NCBI GenBank assembly: GCA_026398875.1
Contig: JAPLSB010000023.1
Coordinates: forward strand, 93,787 to 157,786
Source of the DNA: Gammaproteobacteria bacterium
GTDB lineage: Bacteria > Pseudomonadota > Gammaproteobacteria > Nevskiales > Nevskiaceae
Direction: 5' to 3'
DNA: 64,000 nucleotides
Below are positions 46,364 to 56,903 of the stretch, piece by piece. The position numbers and the translations under genes are program-made. Within the stretch, counting starts at the first letter, position 1. Every line of letters begins with the position of its first letter. The notes under the pieces are model-generated. The model did not search any database, was not told the origin of the DNA, and was given only the letters and a program-made list of their open reading frames with translations.

Positions 46364-47710
46364 CTAATGATCTTGACTGCCTTCGACTGAAACCTGCACA
46401 AATGCCGAAATCTTCAGGCCGCCATCGACCTGAGCTTTTACGGATCCGTGATGAGCTGTGGCAATTGCCGCCACCAGCGCGAGGCCAAGTCCATGACCGC
46501 CCGTCGAGCGGCTACTGTCGCCGATGCTGAATCGCTGGAACAGGCGAGGTAAGGCGCTAGTTGGGACACCTGGACCGTCATCGACGATTGCGAGCTCCGC
46601 CTGGCCTGCAGAAACCTCAAGCGTTATTTGTACCGTCGTCCCGGCTGGGGTGTGTCGCAGCGCGTTGTCCAGCAGGTTGGCCACCAGCTGTTGCAGCAGA
46701 TGCCGATCACCGTTGACGCTGATCTCCGGCGCGACCGCCATCAGCAGCCGACGCCCGCTGGCCTCGAAATCCGGGCGGTAGGTCTCGACGACATCGATCA
46801 CCAGCTTGCTCAACGAAAGCGGAATGAAATGACGGCGCACTGCGTGCGATTCGATTTCCGAGATCCTCAGCAGTGCCGCAAACGTATCGAGAAGTTCACG
46901 GGATTGCGCGAGGGCGGCGTCGATATGCGAGCCCGGCTCGCTTGATGTGCGGGCAGCTTCCAACCGGTTGTTGAGACGGGTTAGCGGCGTGCGCAGGTCA
47001 TGAGCGACATTGCCGGAAACCTCGCGAAGGTTGTCGAGCAAGCTGGCGATGCGGTCGAGCATACGGTTCAAGGTGATCGACACGCGAGCTAACTCGCTGA
47101 CCGAACCATCGACCGGCATCCGCTGGCCGAGATCGCCGCCGATGATCGCCAGGGCTGTGCGGTCGATGCCGTTCAGGCGTGCCCGGGTAATCGCACCGAC
47201 CGTCCAGGCTGCCGAAATGCCGAGCAGCAGCAGGCTGCCGAAGGCGTAAGCAGTGACCTGCCGGATCGCCCGGTCGGTGTCATCGATCGCCGCACGATCG
47301 GCCGCCACGAGTAGCCGGCTGCCGTCCGGAAGGCGGCTGGTCAGCGCCTGGGCCTCGCGTTGTCCGCGGTCATGGCGCAGATGCTCAAGGTAACCGGGTT
47401 GCGGCGGCATAGCCGCGTCCAGTGAACCTGCAAGCGGCTGGCCGGTCGCATCGATCAGCAGGTAGGCAAGCCCGGAAGCTGCCGCCGCATCTTCGCGCCG
47501 GGCAATCAGCTCGGCCACCGCCGGCGTTCCACCGCGAGTGGCCTCGGCGAGCAAGGACCGGGTCTCGGCGCCGATGCGGTGGTCGAGCTGCTCTTCCAGC
47601 GCTTCATGCGCCAACTCGTGCACGGCGGCGCCGATCGCCAGGGTCGCCAGCGCCAGCAGGGTTCCGATTGCCGCGACCACGCCAGTGGTCGATTGCCAGA
47701 TGCGGCGCAT
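46364..47710 (-). CDS. Sensor histidine kinase of RND operon
   Basis: A 448-residue kinase with two membrane helices (about 10-30 and 155-178) around a periplasmic sensor of about 120 residues. HAMP follows, then the H box NVAHDLRTPL (His237), N box NLLDNALRHT, and G boxes DDGPGVP and GGHGLGLALV. It follows the regulator by three bases. Context implies it senses a metal or other substrate of the adjacent pump. Confidence 0.92.
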   Translation of the reverse strand: MRRIWQSTTGVVAAIGTLLALATLAIGAAVHELAHEALEEQLDHRIGAETRSLLAEATRGGTPAVAELIARREDAAAASGLAYLLIDATGQPLAGSLDAAMPPQPGYLEHLRHDRGQREAQALTSRLPDGSRLLVAADRAAIDDTDRAIRQVTAYAFGSLLLLGISAAWTVGAITRARLNGIDRTALAIIGGDLGQRMPVDGSVSELARVSITLNRMLDRIASLLDNLREVSGNVAHDLRTPLTRLNNRLEAARTSSEPGSHIDAALAQSRELLDTFAALLRISEIESHAVRRHFIPLSLSKLVIDVVETYRPDFEASGRRLLMAVAPEISVNGDRHLLQQLVANLLDNALRHTPAGTTVQITLEVSAGQAELAIVDDGPGVPTSALPRLFQRFSIGDSSRSTGGHGLGLALVAAIATAHHGSVKAQVDGGLKISAFVQVSVEGSQDH

Positions 47711-47713
47711 GCC

Positions 47714-48391
47714 TCAGTCCGTGACCCGCAGGCGGTAGCCGGCACCGCGCACGGTTTCGATCGGATCGTGTTCGAAGCCGTCGTTGAGCTTGGCGCGCAG
47801 GCGGCTGAGATGGGTTTCGACGATGTTGGTCTTAGGGTCGAAATCGAAATCCCAGACCCGTTCCAGCAGCATGGTGCGGGTCATGATCCGGCCCGGGTTG
47901 CGCATCAGTTCGGCCAGCAGGCTGAACTCGCGAGGTTGCAGGACGATGCGCTGACCGGCGCGTTCGACGCTGCGCCGCAGTTCGTCGACCACCAGATCGC
48001 CGACCACCAGCCGGTGCGTCTCCACGCGCACGGCGGGCCGCCGGGTCAGGGCCTGCAGCCGCGCCGCCAGCTCGGAAAATGCGAACGGCTTGACCAGATA
48101 ATCGTCGGCCCCGCTTTCCAGCCCTTCGACGCGATCGGCGATGCTGCCGAGGGCCGTCAGCATCAGCACCGGCGCATTGCGTCCGCCCGCGCGCAGCATG
48201 CGGAGCAGCGACAGGCCATCAATGCCGGGCAGCATGCGGTCGAGCACGATCGCATCGAAATCCCGCCCGGTAGCCTCGATCAATCCCGACTGCCCGGTCG
48301 CGCAGGCCGTGACCTGGTGACCCGCCTCGCGTAGTCCGCGCGCGATGAAGTCGCGTGTCTCGCCATCGTCTTCGACCAGCAGCACCTGCAT
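47714..48391 (-). CDS. OmpR/PhoB-type response regulator
   Basis: A 225-residue regulator with receiver residues EDD (7-9), phosphoacceptor Asp51 (VLDRMLPG) and Lys in YLVKPF, and a C-terminal winged helix ending ETVRGAGYRL. It is encoded between the outer-membrane factor and the kinase, so probably autoregulates the whole operon. Confidence 0.93.
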   Translation of the reverse strand: MQVLLVEDDGETRDFIARGLREAGHQVTACATGQSGLIEATGRDFDAIVLDRMLPGIDGLSLLRMLRAGGRNAPVLMLTALGSIADRVEGLESGADDYLVKPFAFSELAARLQALTRRPAVRVETHRLVVGDLVVDELRRSVERAGQRIVLQPREFSLLAELMRNPGRIMTRTMLLERVWDFDFDPKTNIVETHLSRLRAKLNDGFEHDPIETVRGAGYRLRVTD

Positions 48392-48403
48392 GTATCCCCC
48401 GAT

Positions 48404-49750
48404 TCAGATCGCGCCGAGCATGCGCAGCAGTTTGAACTGGCTGCGCGCCAGCGCGATATCCGATTGCAGCTTGGCCAGCCGCGCCTGCGCCACGACCCGG
48501 TCGGCATCGTGCCGAAGCAGTGGCGCAGCATCGCCGAGCCGAACGCGCGCTGCCGAACGCAGCGCCAGCCGCTCGGCCGCCGACGCGGCCTCGCCGAGCT
48601 GCGTGTTGCGTCGGTTTTCCTGCTCGACGACAGCGATCGCCGTCTCGACTTCGCGCAGGGCCCGCAGCACCGTGGCATCACAGTTCGCCAGCGCGGCGCG
48701 TTCGCCGGCTTCAGCCTGCGCAATCCGCGCCCGCGCCGGGCTCTGGTTGGGGAACGACCAGACCAGGAACGGCGTTGCGTTCGCGACCATCCCGCCGGTC
48801 AGCAATCCCACGGCGCCGGCCAGATTCAGGCGCGGATACAGCTCAGCACGGGCGACACCGATGCGTGCGGTCGCCGCCGCCAGTCGCCGCTCGGCTTCGC
48901 GGATGTCCGGCCGTCGCAGCAGCAGCGCCTGACCGTCGCCAACTGGTAACGCTGCGCCCAGCGCGGGAATCGCCCGACAGTCGACGGCAAGTTGCGCCGC
49001 CTCGGCTGGCGGCCGGCCCTGCAACTCGGCAAGCCGGTAGCGCGATGCCAGACGCGCCGCGTCCAGCACCGGCAGGCCGGCGCGCAGGCTGGCCAGCACG
49101 GCTTGCGTCTGCGCAACCTCGATTCCCGATACCTCGCCTGCTGCGCGCTGGCGTTCGAACATCGCGCTCAGCTTTTCCTGCGCTGCGACTGCCGCGTCCA
49201 GCGCCTCGGCACCATGGATCGCGGCGCAGTGATCGAAATAGGCATTCACGGTTTCGGCGGTGATCACCAAGCGCAGACCCTCAAAAGCTGCAGCACTGGC
49301 TTCAGCGTCCAAACGGCTGGCCAATGCGGCGGCCCGCAGCCGACCGAACAGGTCGATATCCCAACTGGCCGCCGCGGCGACATCGAAATCGGTGGTCTGC
49401 GTGGTTTCGACACCCGGCTGCGAGCCGCGATCATCGAAGCGCAGGCTGCTTTCGATCGCCGTCTGCGGCAGCCGCAAGGCCCGCGCTTCGGCGGCACTGG
49501 TACGCGCCCGGTCAACGGTGGCGTAGGCGACGCGCAGGTCGGCATTCGCTGCGAGGCTGGCCTGCACCAGCGCCTGAAGTTCCGGGAATGCGCGCAGCGC
49601 GGACTCGCTTTCGGCCAACGGTGCCAGCGTGACGGTCCCGGTATCGGTGAACGGATGAGCAGCCAGCGCGGTGTTGCGCTCGGGCGCGGGCGGCACCTGC
49701 GAGCAGGCGCTCAGCATCATCATCGCCAGAAGCATGGACTGGCGGCTCAC
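48404..49750 (-). CDS. Outer-membrane efflux lipoprotein, NodT type
   Basis: A 448-residue TolC-like channel with a short signal and lipobox MMLSACS, the two OEP repeats (LRVAYATVDRARTSAAEARA and DIREAERRLAAATARIGVAR) and the Trp-Asp-Leu-Phe-Gly motif SWDIDLFGRL. It overlaps the pump gene by four bases (ATGA). Confidence 0.92.
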   Translation of the reverse strand: MSRQSMLLAMMMLSACSQVPPAPERNTALAAHPFTDTGTVTLAPLAESESALRAFPELQALVQASLAANADLRVAYATVDRARTSAAEARALRLPQTAIESSLRFDDRGSQPGVETTQTTDFDVAAAASWDIDLFGRLRAAALASRLDAEASAAAFEGLRLVITAETVNAYFDHCAAIHGAEALDAAVAAQEKLSAMFERQRAAGEVSGIEVAQTQAVLASLRAGLPVLDAARLASRYRLAELQGRPPAEAAQLAVDCRAIPALGAALPVGDGQALLLRRPDIREAERRLAAATARIGVARAELYPRLNLAGAVGLLTGGMVANATPFLVWSFPNQSPARARIAQAEAGERAALANCDATVLRALREVETAIAVVEQENRRNTQLGEAASAAERLALRSAARVRLGDAAPLLRHDADRVVAQARLAKLQSDIALARSQFKLLRMLGAI

Positions 49751-52700
49751 GACGCAGCCGCCCGGTAGCCGAAACGCGCATACAGCGCCGGCATCAGCAG
49801 CAGGTTCAGCGCCGTCGACGAAGCCAGGCCGCCAAGGATGACGATGGCCATCGGATATTCGATTTCGTGCCCCGGCGCATTGCCGGTGACGATCAGCGGC
49901 ACCAGCGCCAAGCCCGCGCAGGCAGCAGTCATCAGGATCGGAATCAGGCGCTCGCTGGCACCGCGAAGGATCAGCGCCGGGCCGAAGGCTTCAGCCTCCT
50001 CGTGCTCAAGATGCTGGTAATGCGCGAGCAGCATGATGCCGTTGCGCGCCGAGATGCCGACCACGGTGACGAAGCCGACCAGCGAACCCAGCGACAGCAC
50101 GCCACCGGACAGCGCCACGCCGATTACCCCGCCGAGCAGCGCGAACGGCAGGCTGGCCGCGAACAGCGCGGTGATCCTCGTCGAGCGGAACTCCGACCAG
50201 ACCAGCACCAGCATGCCGGCCAGACACAGCACGGACGTCAGCAGCAGGCGCTGGCGCGCGGCCTTCAGGGCCGCGTACTCGCCGAGCACGGTCGGGAAGT
50301 AGCCGCTGGCGAACGGCACGCCGGCCAGCGCCACTTCGACATCGCGTCCTATCCGGCCCAAGTCGGCATCACGAAGGTTCAACGTCACGTCGATCCGCCG
50401 TTGGCCGTTCTCGCGGCGGATCTCATTTGGCGTCGGCACCACGTCGACATCGGCGACATCACGCAGCCGCAGCGCCATGCCGGTCGGCGTCTGGAGCGCC
50501 AGATCGGCGATGCTGCCGATGTCGCCGCGAATCGCAGGCTCGCCCCACAGCGCGACATCGAAGGATTTCTGCTCGCGATAGATCTCGCCGAGCTTCTGGC
50601 CGGCGATCAGCGTCTGCGCCTGGCGCCGCACCTCGCCGGCCGTCAGCCCGAACAGCGCGAGGTCAGCCGGGCGCGGCCTGATCTGGATCTGCGGCACCAG
50701 CACCTGCTGCTCCACTTTCAGATCGGCGACGCCGGGAATCGCCGCCAGCGCCGCCCGAACCCGCTCGGCCGAAGCACGCAGCTCGCCCTGATCGGGGCCG
50801 AAGATCCGCACCGCGATGGTCGCACCGGCGCCGCTCAGCACTTCCTTGATCCGCTCTCGCAGGTAGGTCAGCACATCGCGATACAGGCCCGGATAGCCAG
50901 CGATCACCTGCTGAATCCGCTGCACGCTGTCCTGATAGTCGACGGCCGCATCGAGGCTAATCCAAAGCTCGGTGAAGTTCGGGCCGACCACTTCGTCGGC
51001 GACTTCGGCGCGGCCGATGTGGGAGCCGAAATTGCGGACGCCAGGTATTGCTCGCAGCTCCTTCGAGACCCGCGTGGTGATCCGCTCCATCGCTTCGATC
51101 GAGGTGCCCGGCTTCTCGACCCAGTGCATCAGGAAATCGGTTTCCTGAAAGTCCGGCAGGAACTGCTGCTTGAAGCCGGTCTGGCTGCCGATGGTGATGA
51201 CCAGACCACCGACAACGACCGCCATTGCCAGCCGCGGTCGGGCGACCAGCTTCGGCAGCAGCCGGCCGTAATGCCGCTTGATCCCGGCCACCAGCTTAGT
51301 GTCGCTTGCAGCTTCCGGCCGTTGCGGCAGCAGCATCAGGCAAAGCGCCGGCGTCACCACCAGCGCTACCAGCAGCGAGGCGGCAATCGCCAGCACATAG
51401 GCCACCGCCAGCGGCCGGAAGAAAGTACCGGCCACACCATCGAGAAAGAAGATCGGCAGGAACAGCAGCATCACGATGGCCGAGGCGAACACCACCGCCG
51501 AACGCACTTCGAGTGATGCGCCAAGCACCACGGCAAACGGCGAACGCGGGGCGGCGGCCTCGCGATTCAGCCGCAACCGCCGGGCGATATTCTCGACATC
51601 GATGATCGCGTCATCGACTACTTCGCCCAGGGCGATCACTAGGCCGGCGATCACCATCACGTTGATCGTCTGCCCGCTCCATAACAGCACGAGACCTGCA
51701 CCGAGCAGCGACAACGGAATCGCCGTCAGGCTGATCAGCGCCTGCCGCCAGTCGCGGGTGAACAGGATCAGCACTACGGCGACCAGCAGGCAGCCGGTCA
51801 GCAGCGCCTGGCTCAGGTTGTCGATCGAACGCTCGATGAAGGTCGCCGGGCGGAAGATTTCGCTGTCGATCTCGACGCCGGCGAGCCCGGGCTTGAGTTC
51901 GGCGAGTGCCGCTTCGACACTGCGGGTCAGCGCCAGCGTGTTGCTGGTCGGCTGTTTCTCGACGATCAGCAGCAGGGCGGGACCATCATTGATGATGGCG
52001 CTGCCGATCGGTGCTGCGTATCCGTCGGTGACGGTCGCGACATCGCCGATGCGGATCGCGGCATCGCCCTGCAGGCGGATCACCGCCTGCGCCAGATCCT
52101 CCGCCGTCTGGATCGCGCCCCGCTGCTGCACCGCCAGCCGCTGGTTCGGCGTGTCGAGATAGCCGCCGCCACCGACCAGCACCGCATCACCGGCCGCAGC
52201 GCGCAGTTCGGCCAAGGTGACACCGGCGATGCGCAGGCGATCCGGGTCGACGAGGATCTGCAACTGCCGGTCGCGCTGGCCCCAGACCGCGACATTGGCG
52301 ACGCCGGGCACAGCCATCAGCCGCGGCCGGATGGTCCAGCGCACCCGTTCCGACAGCTGCATGGCGTCGAGTGTCTTCGACGAGATACCGATTTTCATTG
52401 CCCGGCTAGTCGAGGACAGCGGCGGTAGCATCACCGGCGCACGTGCGGCAACAGGAAGGGCTGCGCGCACCTGCGCCAGCCGCTCCTGCACCAGTTGCCG
52501 GATCTGGATCGCGTCGCTGCCGCGCTTGAACAGCAGCACCACAGACGAGAGTCCCAGCACCGATTTCGAACGTAAGGTCAGCAGGTCCGGCACGCCGCTG
52601 ACCGCGATCTCGATCGGCACCGCGATCAACTGCTCGACTTCCTCGGTCGACAGCCCCGGCGCCTCGGTCTGGATCTCGACCATCGGCGGCGCGAACTCCG

Positions 52701-52818
52701 GAAACACGTCGAGCGGCACCTCGCGTGACGCGGCGAGGCCGATCACGACCAACGCCGCAGCCAGACCCAGCACGATGACGCGCTGGCGCAGCGCGGTTTC
52801 CACCAGCCAGGCGAGCAT
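49747..52818 (-). CDS. RND efflux pump, CzcA/CusA-like
   Basis: A 1023-residue inner-membrane pump with 12 helices in two halves and the large periplasmic loops ([34 protein letters not shown] in helix 4). The GEVVDDA site and overall form fit heavy-metal RND pumps. The cation cannot be assigned because CusA-type Met pairs are not clear by eye. Confidence 0.92.
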   Translation of the reverse strand: MLAWLVETALRQRVIVLGLAAALVVIGLAASREVPLDVFPEFAPPMVEIQTEAPGLSTEEVEQLIAVPIEIAVSGVPDLLTLRSKSVLGLSSVVLLFKRGSDAIQIRQLVQERLAQVRAALPVAARAPVMLPPLSSTSRAMKIGISSKTLDAMQLSERVRWTIRPRLMAVPGVANVAVWGQRDRQLQILVDPDRLRIAGVTLAELRAAAGDAVLVGGGGYLDTPNQRLAVQQRGAIQTAEDLAQAVIRLQGDAAIRIGDVATVTDGYAAPIGSAIINDGPALLLIVEKQPTSNTLALTRSVEAALAELKPGLAGVEIDSEIFRPATFIERSIDNLSQALLTGCLLVAVVLILFTRDWRQALISLTAIPLSLLGAGLVLLWSGQTINVMVIAGLVIALGEVVDDAIIDVENIARRLRLNREAAAPRSPFAVVLGASLEVRSAVVFASAIVMLLFLPIFFLDGVAGTFFRPLAVAYVLAIAASLLVALVVTPALCLMLLPQRPEAASDTKLVAGIKRHYGRLLPKLVARPRLAMAVVVGGLVITIGSQTGFKQQFLPDFQETDFLMHWVEKPGTSIEAMERITTRVSKELRAIPGVRNFGSHIGRAEVADEVVGPNFTELWISLDAAVDYQDSVQRIQQVIAGYPGLYRDVLTYLRERIKEVLSGAGATIAVRIFGPDQGELRASAERVRAALAAIPGVADLKVEQQVLVPQIQIRPRPADLALFGLTAGEVRRQAQTLIAGQKLGEIYREQKSFDVALWGEPAIRGDIGSIADLALQTPTGMALRLRDVADVDVVPTPNEIRRENGQRRIDVTLNLRDADLGRIGRDVEVALAGVPFASGYFPTVLGEYAALKAARQRLLLTSVLCLAGMLVLVWSEFRSTRITALFAASLPFALLGGVIGVALSGGVLSLGSLVGFVTVVGISARNGIMLLAHYQHLEHEEAEAFGPALILRGASERLIPILMTAACAGLALVPLIVTGNAPGHEIEYPMAIVILGGLASSTALNLLLMPALYARFGYRAAAS

Positions 52819-52820
52819 TG

Positions 52821-53810
52821 TCAGCGTCCGGTGCCGAACTCGTAGCCGAACAGCTCGGCCGCACCGGCCGTGACGATCTCGTCGCCTGCCACCAGCCCCC
52901 GCGCCAGGATCAGGTCGTCACCGTCACGCCGCGCCACTTCGACTCGATGGCGCTGGTAGTGCCCGTCGGCGGTCTGTCGGTACACCCACTCGCCACCGTG
53001 AATGTCGGTCACCAGCGCCGATACTGGGATCGCAAGTCCTTGCGCCGGCCCCTTCAGTGGCACGGCGACCGCGACGCGCTGGCCAAGCCGGTAGGCCTGA
53101 TCGTCATTGTCGAAGCGGTAGTAAAGATCGGTGGTGCCCGCCGCCGGGTTAGCGGTCGGCAGCGTGCGAACCGGCGAAACCTTGCGCGTCGGGGCGTAGG
53201 CGCCCGGTAACCCGATGCTGGCTTCCTGGTCGGCTGCAACGCGCGGCACATCGGTCGCGAACACCGGCACCCGAACCCAAAGCGCTGCCTTGCCGTGAAT
53301 TGCCGCAGGGTCGGGGCCGAGCAGTTCGCGCTGTGCCCGCGCCGCAGCAAATGCCGCTTCGGCAGCCGAGCGCTGAGCGATGGCTTCGTCGCGCGCCCGG
53401 GCGCTGCCGGCTTCCTCGCTCACCAGCGCATCGGCGCGCTGAACCATCTGCTCTGCCAGCTTCAGGGCCGCCTGCGCACGGCGCAGTTCGGCATCGGCCG
53501 CAGCCTGCCGGCCTGCGAGTGCCGCGAAGTCGCTGGTCGATACGCTGGGCACACCGGCCGCTCCGAGCGGCGCGTTGACGACTTCGCCGGTCGTCAAACG
53601 GGTGGCCGAGGTAATTCGTATTGCAACCTTGATGGTTGCCACGCCGAGGCGCTGCTGCGCCTTAGGGGTCAGCGTGATCGAAAGCAGGTTTGCTTCCGAG
53701 CTCACCGGCTCGGCCTTGGCCGGTGCTAATTCCGCTGCCGGAGGTCCGGCTTCTCGACAAGAAGCCGTGATCAACAGTGGGACTACGAACGCTATCCGCA
53801 GGCTTCTCAT
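52821..53810 (-). CDS. RND periplasmic adaptor lipoprotein
   Basis: A 329-residue membrane-fusion protein starting MRSLRIAFVV with lipobox LITASC. It has a coiled-coil hairpin (AELRRAQAALKLAEQMVQRA ... DEAIAQRSAAEAAFAAARAQ) and a C-terminal beta domain (VYRQTADGHYQRHRVEV). It is first gene of the operon, two bases before the pump gene. Confidence 0.9.
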   Translation of the reverse strand: MRSLRIAFVVPLLITASCREAGPPAAELAPAKAEPVSSEANLLSITLTPKAQQRLGVATIKVAIRITSATRLTTGEVVNAPLGAAGVPSVSTSDFAALAGRQAAADAELRRAQAALKLAEQMVQRADALVSEEAGSARARDEAIAQRSAAEAAFAAARAQRELLGPDPAAIHGKAALWVRVPVFATDVPRVAADQEASIGLPGAYAPTRKVSPVRTLPTANPAAGTTDLYYRFDNDDQAYRLGQRVAVAVPLKGPAQGLAIPVSALVTDIHGGEWVYRQTADGHYQRHRVEVARRDGDDLILARGLVAGDEIVTAGAAELFGYEFGTGR

Positions 53811-54284
53811 GTCGTGCTCGATCAGACTGCTTCGAAGCCTACTGATCTGATCTGGAGCCGGTCTCACGGCTGCATTACGAAATCCCAACCTTGGGGATTA
53901 AGCCGCTGACTAAGACCGTAGCAAACGGCCTAGAGATCGTTTGAAGCACTGTGCACGCTTCCCAAACGATTGATCGGCAGGTTCATTTGACCGTCGGTGA
54001 GGGAACATCCGATAACTAGCGCCTCTGGCGTATATGTGACGCACGTCACAGTCAGCAATCAGCCCTGAGCGGTCACTTGCCTTGTAGTGCGAAGCGCCTC
54101 GAGATGAGACATTCCTGGCACTTCAGCCAACGCGGCCCGCTTCCATTGGCGTTACTACGCATGGGCTCAGCACGAGTGGCGACGCGGTAGCCACCTCTTT
54201 CCAGCATGGGCGCTCTCGAACCTCTCCTAAGGTACGGCCCTCTGCCGCGCTGGACCGCGCGCCGAGCGTCGCAGTCGCAACGTG
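53811..54284. other. Intergenic, mostly featureless
   Basis: Should hold the RND operon promoter near its right end. A 44-codon minus-strand ORF (54073-54207, with one CQEC pair) is possible but weakly supported. Confidence 0.4.
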
Positions 54285-55187
54285 TTATTTGCCACGCAGG
54301 ACGCGATCGATGGGGACGAGCAGTTCGTCTTCCGTTGCTTCGCGTGGCTGTTGCCATTCGGACTCAGGCATCAAGAGCAGGCCCAGCGTGTAGTCGTATT
54401 GCTCGATGTTGAACCGCATCTCGGTCATCGGCATGTCGGCCGGCTCGGCGGAGAACCACAGACGTGCCGAAACCGAATATACGTCTGACAGAGTCCGCTT
54501 CCGGCTGTGCAGCGACGATCCCGGCGGTACTGGGATGGTCCGCTTGCGGGTGGCGAAATAGCGGCCGGACCGGAGGGCACCAGTGTTGGAGCGCGCCCAC
54601 AGCAGGTGGTCGTCCCGAGACGCGACGAGAATCGCACGCAGCGGCGCGATTTCGATCCACTTCAACGCAGCCGCGGTGAGCGAGACGCCATAGCGGTTGG
54701 CGCAGTGGCTCAGGACATCGAAGGAGATCGGCGTCCCTGCGACTTGCTTGCGGAAATCGTCGAGCGGCATCAACAGAAACGATGCGAACGTGTCTGCGTC
54801 CGACTCCAGAGCGCGTTCCTTAGAGTCCCAGTCATGCATATCGAGCTCACTACAGGTGAACTCTTGCTGCTGTGCCCGATGAAGCAGGTAATGTCCTAAC
54901 TCGTGGGCGAGCGTGAATCGGATTCGGCCGGGGGAGCGGCCTTGGTTGTTGTAGACGATCCGCCATTTCGTTTTGGCTGAGTTGGGCGCCAGCATGCCCT
55001 CGAACCCCGGGAGGTCGGCGCCTTCGATCTTAGTGATGGGCGCCTCGGGAAAGCACCGCGAGGAGTACTCCCGCGCGAGCTCTTCCACCTTGACCGGGTA
55101 TCGTTCTGCGTCGGCCTTCAGTACAGCGTTGAGCATCGCGGAGAGGCGGTTGGCCTCGACGATGGGTGCTCGGCGCTCAATCTTCAT
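54285..55187 (-). CDS. ImmA/IrrE-family metallopeptidase
   Basis: A 300-residue protease with the zinc motif AHELGH (His95, Glu96, His99) and ALESDADTFASFLLMP as the third-ligand helix, plus an about 150-residue C-terminal domain of its own. ImmA/IrrE proteins cleave partner XRE repressors after a stress cue. Its start overlaps the XRE gene by 11 bp, so the two are coupled, and both face away from the MBL/E2-E1-JAB operon they probably control. Confidence 0.92.
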   Translation of the reverse strand: MKIERRAPIVEANRLSAMLNAVLKADAERYPVKVEELAREYSSRCFPEAPITKIEGADLPGFEGMLAPNSAKTKWRIVYNNQGRSPGRIRFTLAHELGHYLLHRAQQQEFTCSELDMHDWDSKERALESDADTFASFLLMPLDDFRKQVAGTPISFDVLSHCANRYGVSLTAAALKWIEIAPLRAILVASRDDHLLWARSNTGALRSGRYFATRKRTIPVPPGSSLHSRKRTLSDVYSVSARLWFSAEPADMPMTEMRFNIEQYDYTLGLLLMPESEWQQPREATEDELLVPIDRVLRGK

Positions 55188-55497
55188 CGAAGCTGTCGAG
55201 AATGCGACGTAGGCGTCGCTTGGTCTCGTCCGGCATCTGCTGGTACTTGCGGAAGAAGGCGGCGTCCGCCACGGCATCATCCGGAGTCGTCTGCATGGCG
55301 TCGAACAGGAAGGCCGGAGTGACTTCCAGAACTTGGGCTATGCGGGTCAGTTTCTCTGCCGAGGGATTGGGAATGTCCCGGTTCTCCAACTCCCAGAGGT
55401 AGCTTTTGCTCGAGCCGGTCAGCTCAGCTAAGCGCTCAAGGCTCATTTCCTTGTGCTTGCGACGCTCGCGGATCTTGTTGCCGAGAGGTGAGGGCAC
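55177..55497 (-). CDS. XRE-family repressor
   Basis: A 106-residue protein with an N-terminal HTH (MSLERLAELTGSSKSYLWEL) and a helical tail. It probably represses both its own promoter and the divergent defence-type operon at 55743, and is the likely substrate of the coupled ImmA/IrrE protease. Confidence 0.9.
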   Translation of the reverse strand: MPSPLGNKIRERRKHKEMSLERLAELTGSSKSYLWELENRDIPNPSAEKLTRIAQVLEVTPAFLFDAMQTTPDDAVADAAFFRKYQQMPDETKRRLRRILDSFDED

Positions 55498-55742
55498 GCG
55501 TTCTCCGGATAAATCTGTCGGGGCGGTCGCTTATACCACCATAACGAACGAAAGACTACCTGTTGACAGGGTCAGATCTTAGCACGACACTTGGCAAGGT
55601 TCGATACACCGAACGAAAACGAACCAGCAGACGGGACCAAACTTTCGGGGCGGCATCAATATATAGCGCGGCCCTCGAACATTCGGCCCAATCCCTAGCA
55701 TTTCATTTAACCCCTGGTAGTACCGCTCCAACGAGGTTCGAT
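55498..55742. promoter_or_regulatory. Divergent operator-promoter region
   Basis: Contains two direct copies of CGAACGAAA (55545-55553 and 55610-55618), candidate XRE operators. A TTGACA at 55563-55568 has a weak GACACT 17 bp on for the plus operon, and TATAAG lies on the minus strand at 55535-55530. Both repeats flank the plus promoter. Confidence 0.5.
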
Positions 55743-56897
55743 ATGCCCGCCAACATCGCATTCCTGCCCGTGGACAACGGGGACATGGTCCTGCTTACGC
55801 TCGAGAACGGCAAGCGGGTTCTGATTGACTGCAACATCCGCGACGTCTCCGGCGACGACCCTCCGCCGGACGTCATCAAGCAGCTGAAGGACCGCCTGCT
55901 CAAGGACGACAAGGGCCGCTACTACGTCGACGCGTTCCTCCTCAGCCACCCTGATCAGGATCATTGCAGGGGGTTCAAGTCCCACTTCTACACGGGTGCG
56001 GCATCAGACTTCCCCGCGGACAGCAAGAAGATCTTCATCAAGGAGCTCTGGTCCTCGCCCCTGATCTTCCGTCGCAAGACCCGCCATCACGTACTGTGCG
56101 AAGACGCGCAGGCCTTCAACGCAGAAGCTCGCCGGCGCGTGCGGCGATACCGCGAGTCGGGAACTGCTTGGGTCGAAGGTGATCGCGTCCTGATCCTGGG
56201 CGAGGACGAGTCGCCGGAGAAGCAGCAGGACCTCGGCGCGATCGTCGTGAAGACGGATACGCGGTTCAACGCCATCAGCGGCCAGTATCAATCGGGCTTC
56301 TCGGCATACCTTCTGGCGCCGCAGCCGAAAGGATCCGACGAGGACGAGGAGCGGCGCTCGAAGAACAATTCCAGCGTGATCCTGCAGATCTCGGTTGGTG
56401 CGGGCTGGAACGCCCAGGCTTGCCGTTTCCTGTGTGGCGGTGACGCCGAGGTCGACATCTGGGAAGACCTCTGGCAGCGCCACCGTCGTGCTCCTGACTG
56501 CCTCCAGTACGACGTGCTGCTCGCGCCACATCACTGCTCTTGGCACTGCTTGTCGCATGACAGCATCTCCGACTTGGGTGACAAGGCTCAGGTGGCGCCG
56601 GACGCCAAGTCCGCGCTCTCGCAGATTCTCGACTACGGTCGCATCGTGGCAAGCAGCAAAGAGATCCTCGACGACGACGACGATCCGCCGAGCAATCGTG
56701 CCAAGCAGGAGTACGACGCGATCGCCAAGGGGCAGCGCGGTCGCTTCTACGAGACGTCGGCGTACAACGGGGAGCCGTTCGAACTAGAGATCACTGAGGC
56801 TGGCCCTTCACCCAAGAAGGTGTCGCAAGGCAGCAAAAGCAGCACGAGCACGTCGAAAGCCGGCGCCATCGGCGCCGTTCCGCTCGCCCACGGGTAG
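55743..56897 (+). CDS. MBL-fold protein with flexible Gly-ending tail
   Basis: A 384-residue metallo-beta-lactamase-fold hydrolase of the ComEC/Rec2-like type with LSHPDQDH (His69-x-Asp71-x-Asp73-His74), FLCGGDAE and APHHCSWH. The C-terminus is a Ser/Thr/Lys-rich, probably disordered tail ending GAVPLAHG. The start at 55743 begins the conserved fold (MPANIAFLPVDNGD); the frame upstream to 55563 lies in the promoter. Six bases later comes the E2-E1-JAB gene. A flexible tail with a terminal Gly is what Cap2-type enzymes act on in type II CBASS, so this may be the conjugated protein. Confidence 0.85.
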   Translation: MPANIAFLPVDNGDMVLLTLENGKRVLIDCNIRDVSGDDPPPDVIKQLKDRLLKDDKGRYYVDAFLLSHPDQDHCRGFKSHFYTGAASDFPADSKKIFIKELWSSPLIFRRKTRHHVLCEDAQAFNAEARRRVRRYRESGTAWVEGDRVLILGEDESPEKQQDLGAIVVKTDTRFNAISGQYQSGFSAYLLAPQPKGSDEDEERRSKNNSSVILQISVGAGWNAQACRFLCGGDAEVDIWEDLWQRHRRAPDCLQYDVLLAPHHCSWHCLSHDSISDLGDKAQVAPDAKSALSQILDYGRIVASSKEILDDDDDPPSNRAKQEYDAIAKGQRGRFYETSAYNGEPFELEITEAGPSPKKVSQGSKSSTSTSKAGAIGAVPLAHG

Positions 56898-56903
56898 CCC
56901 ACT

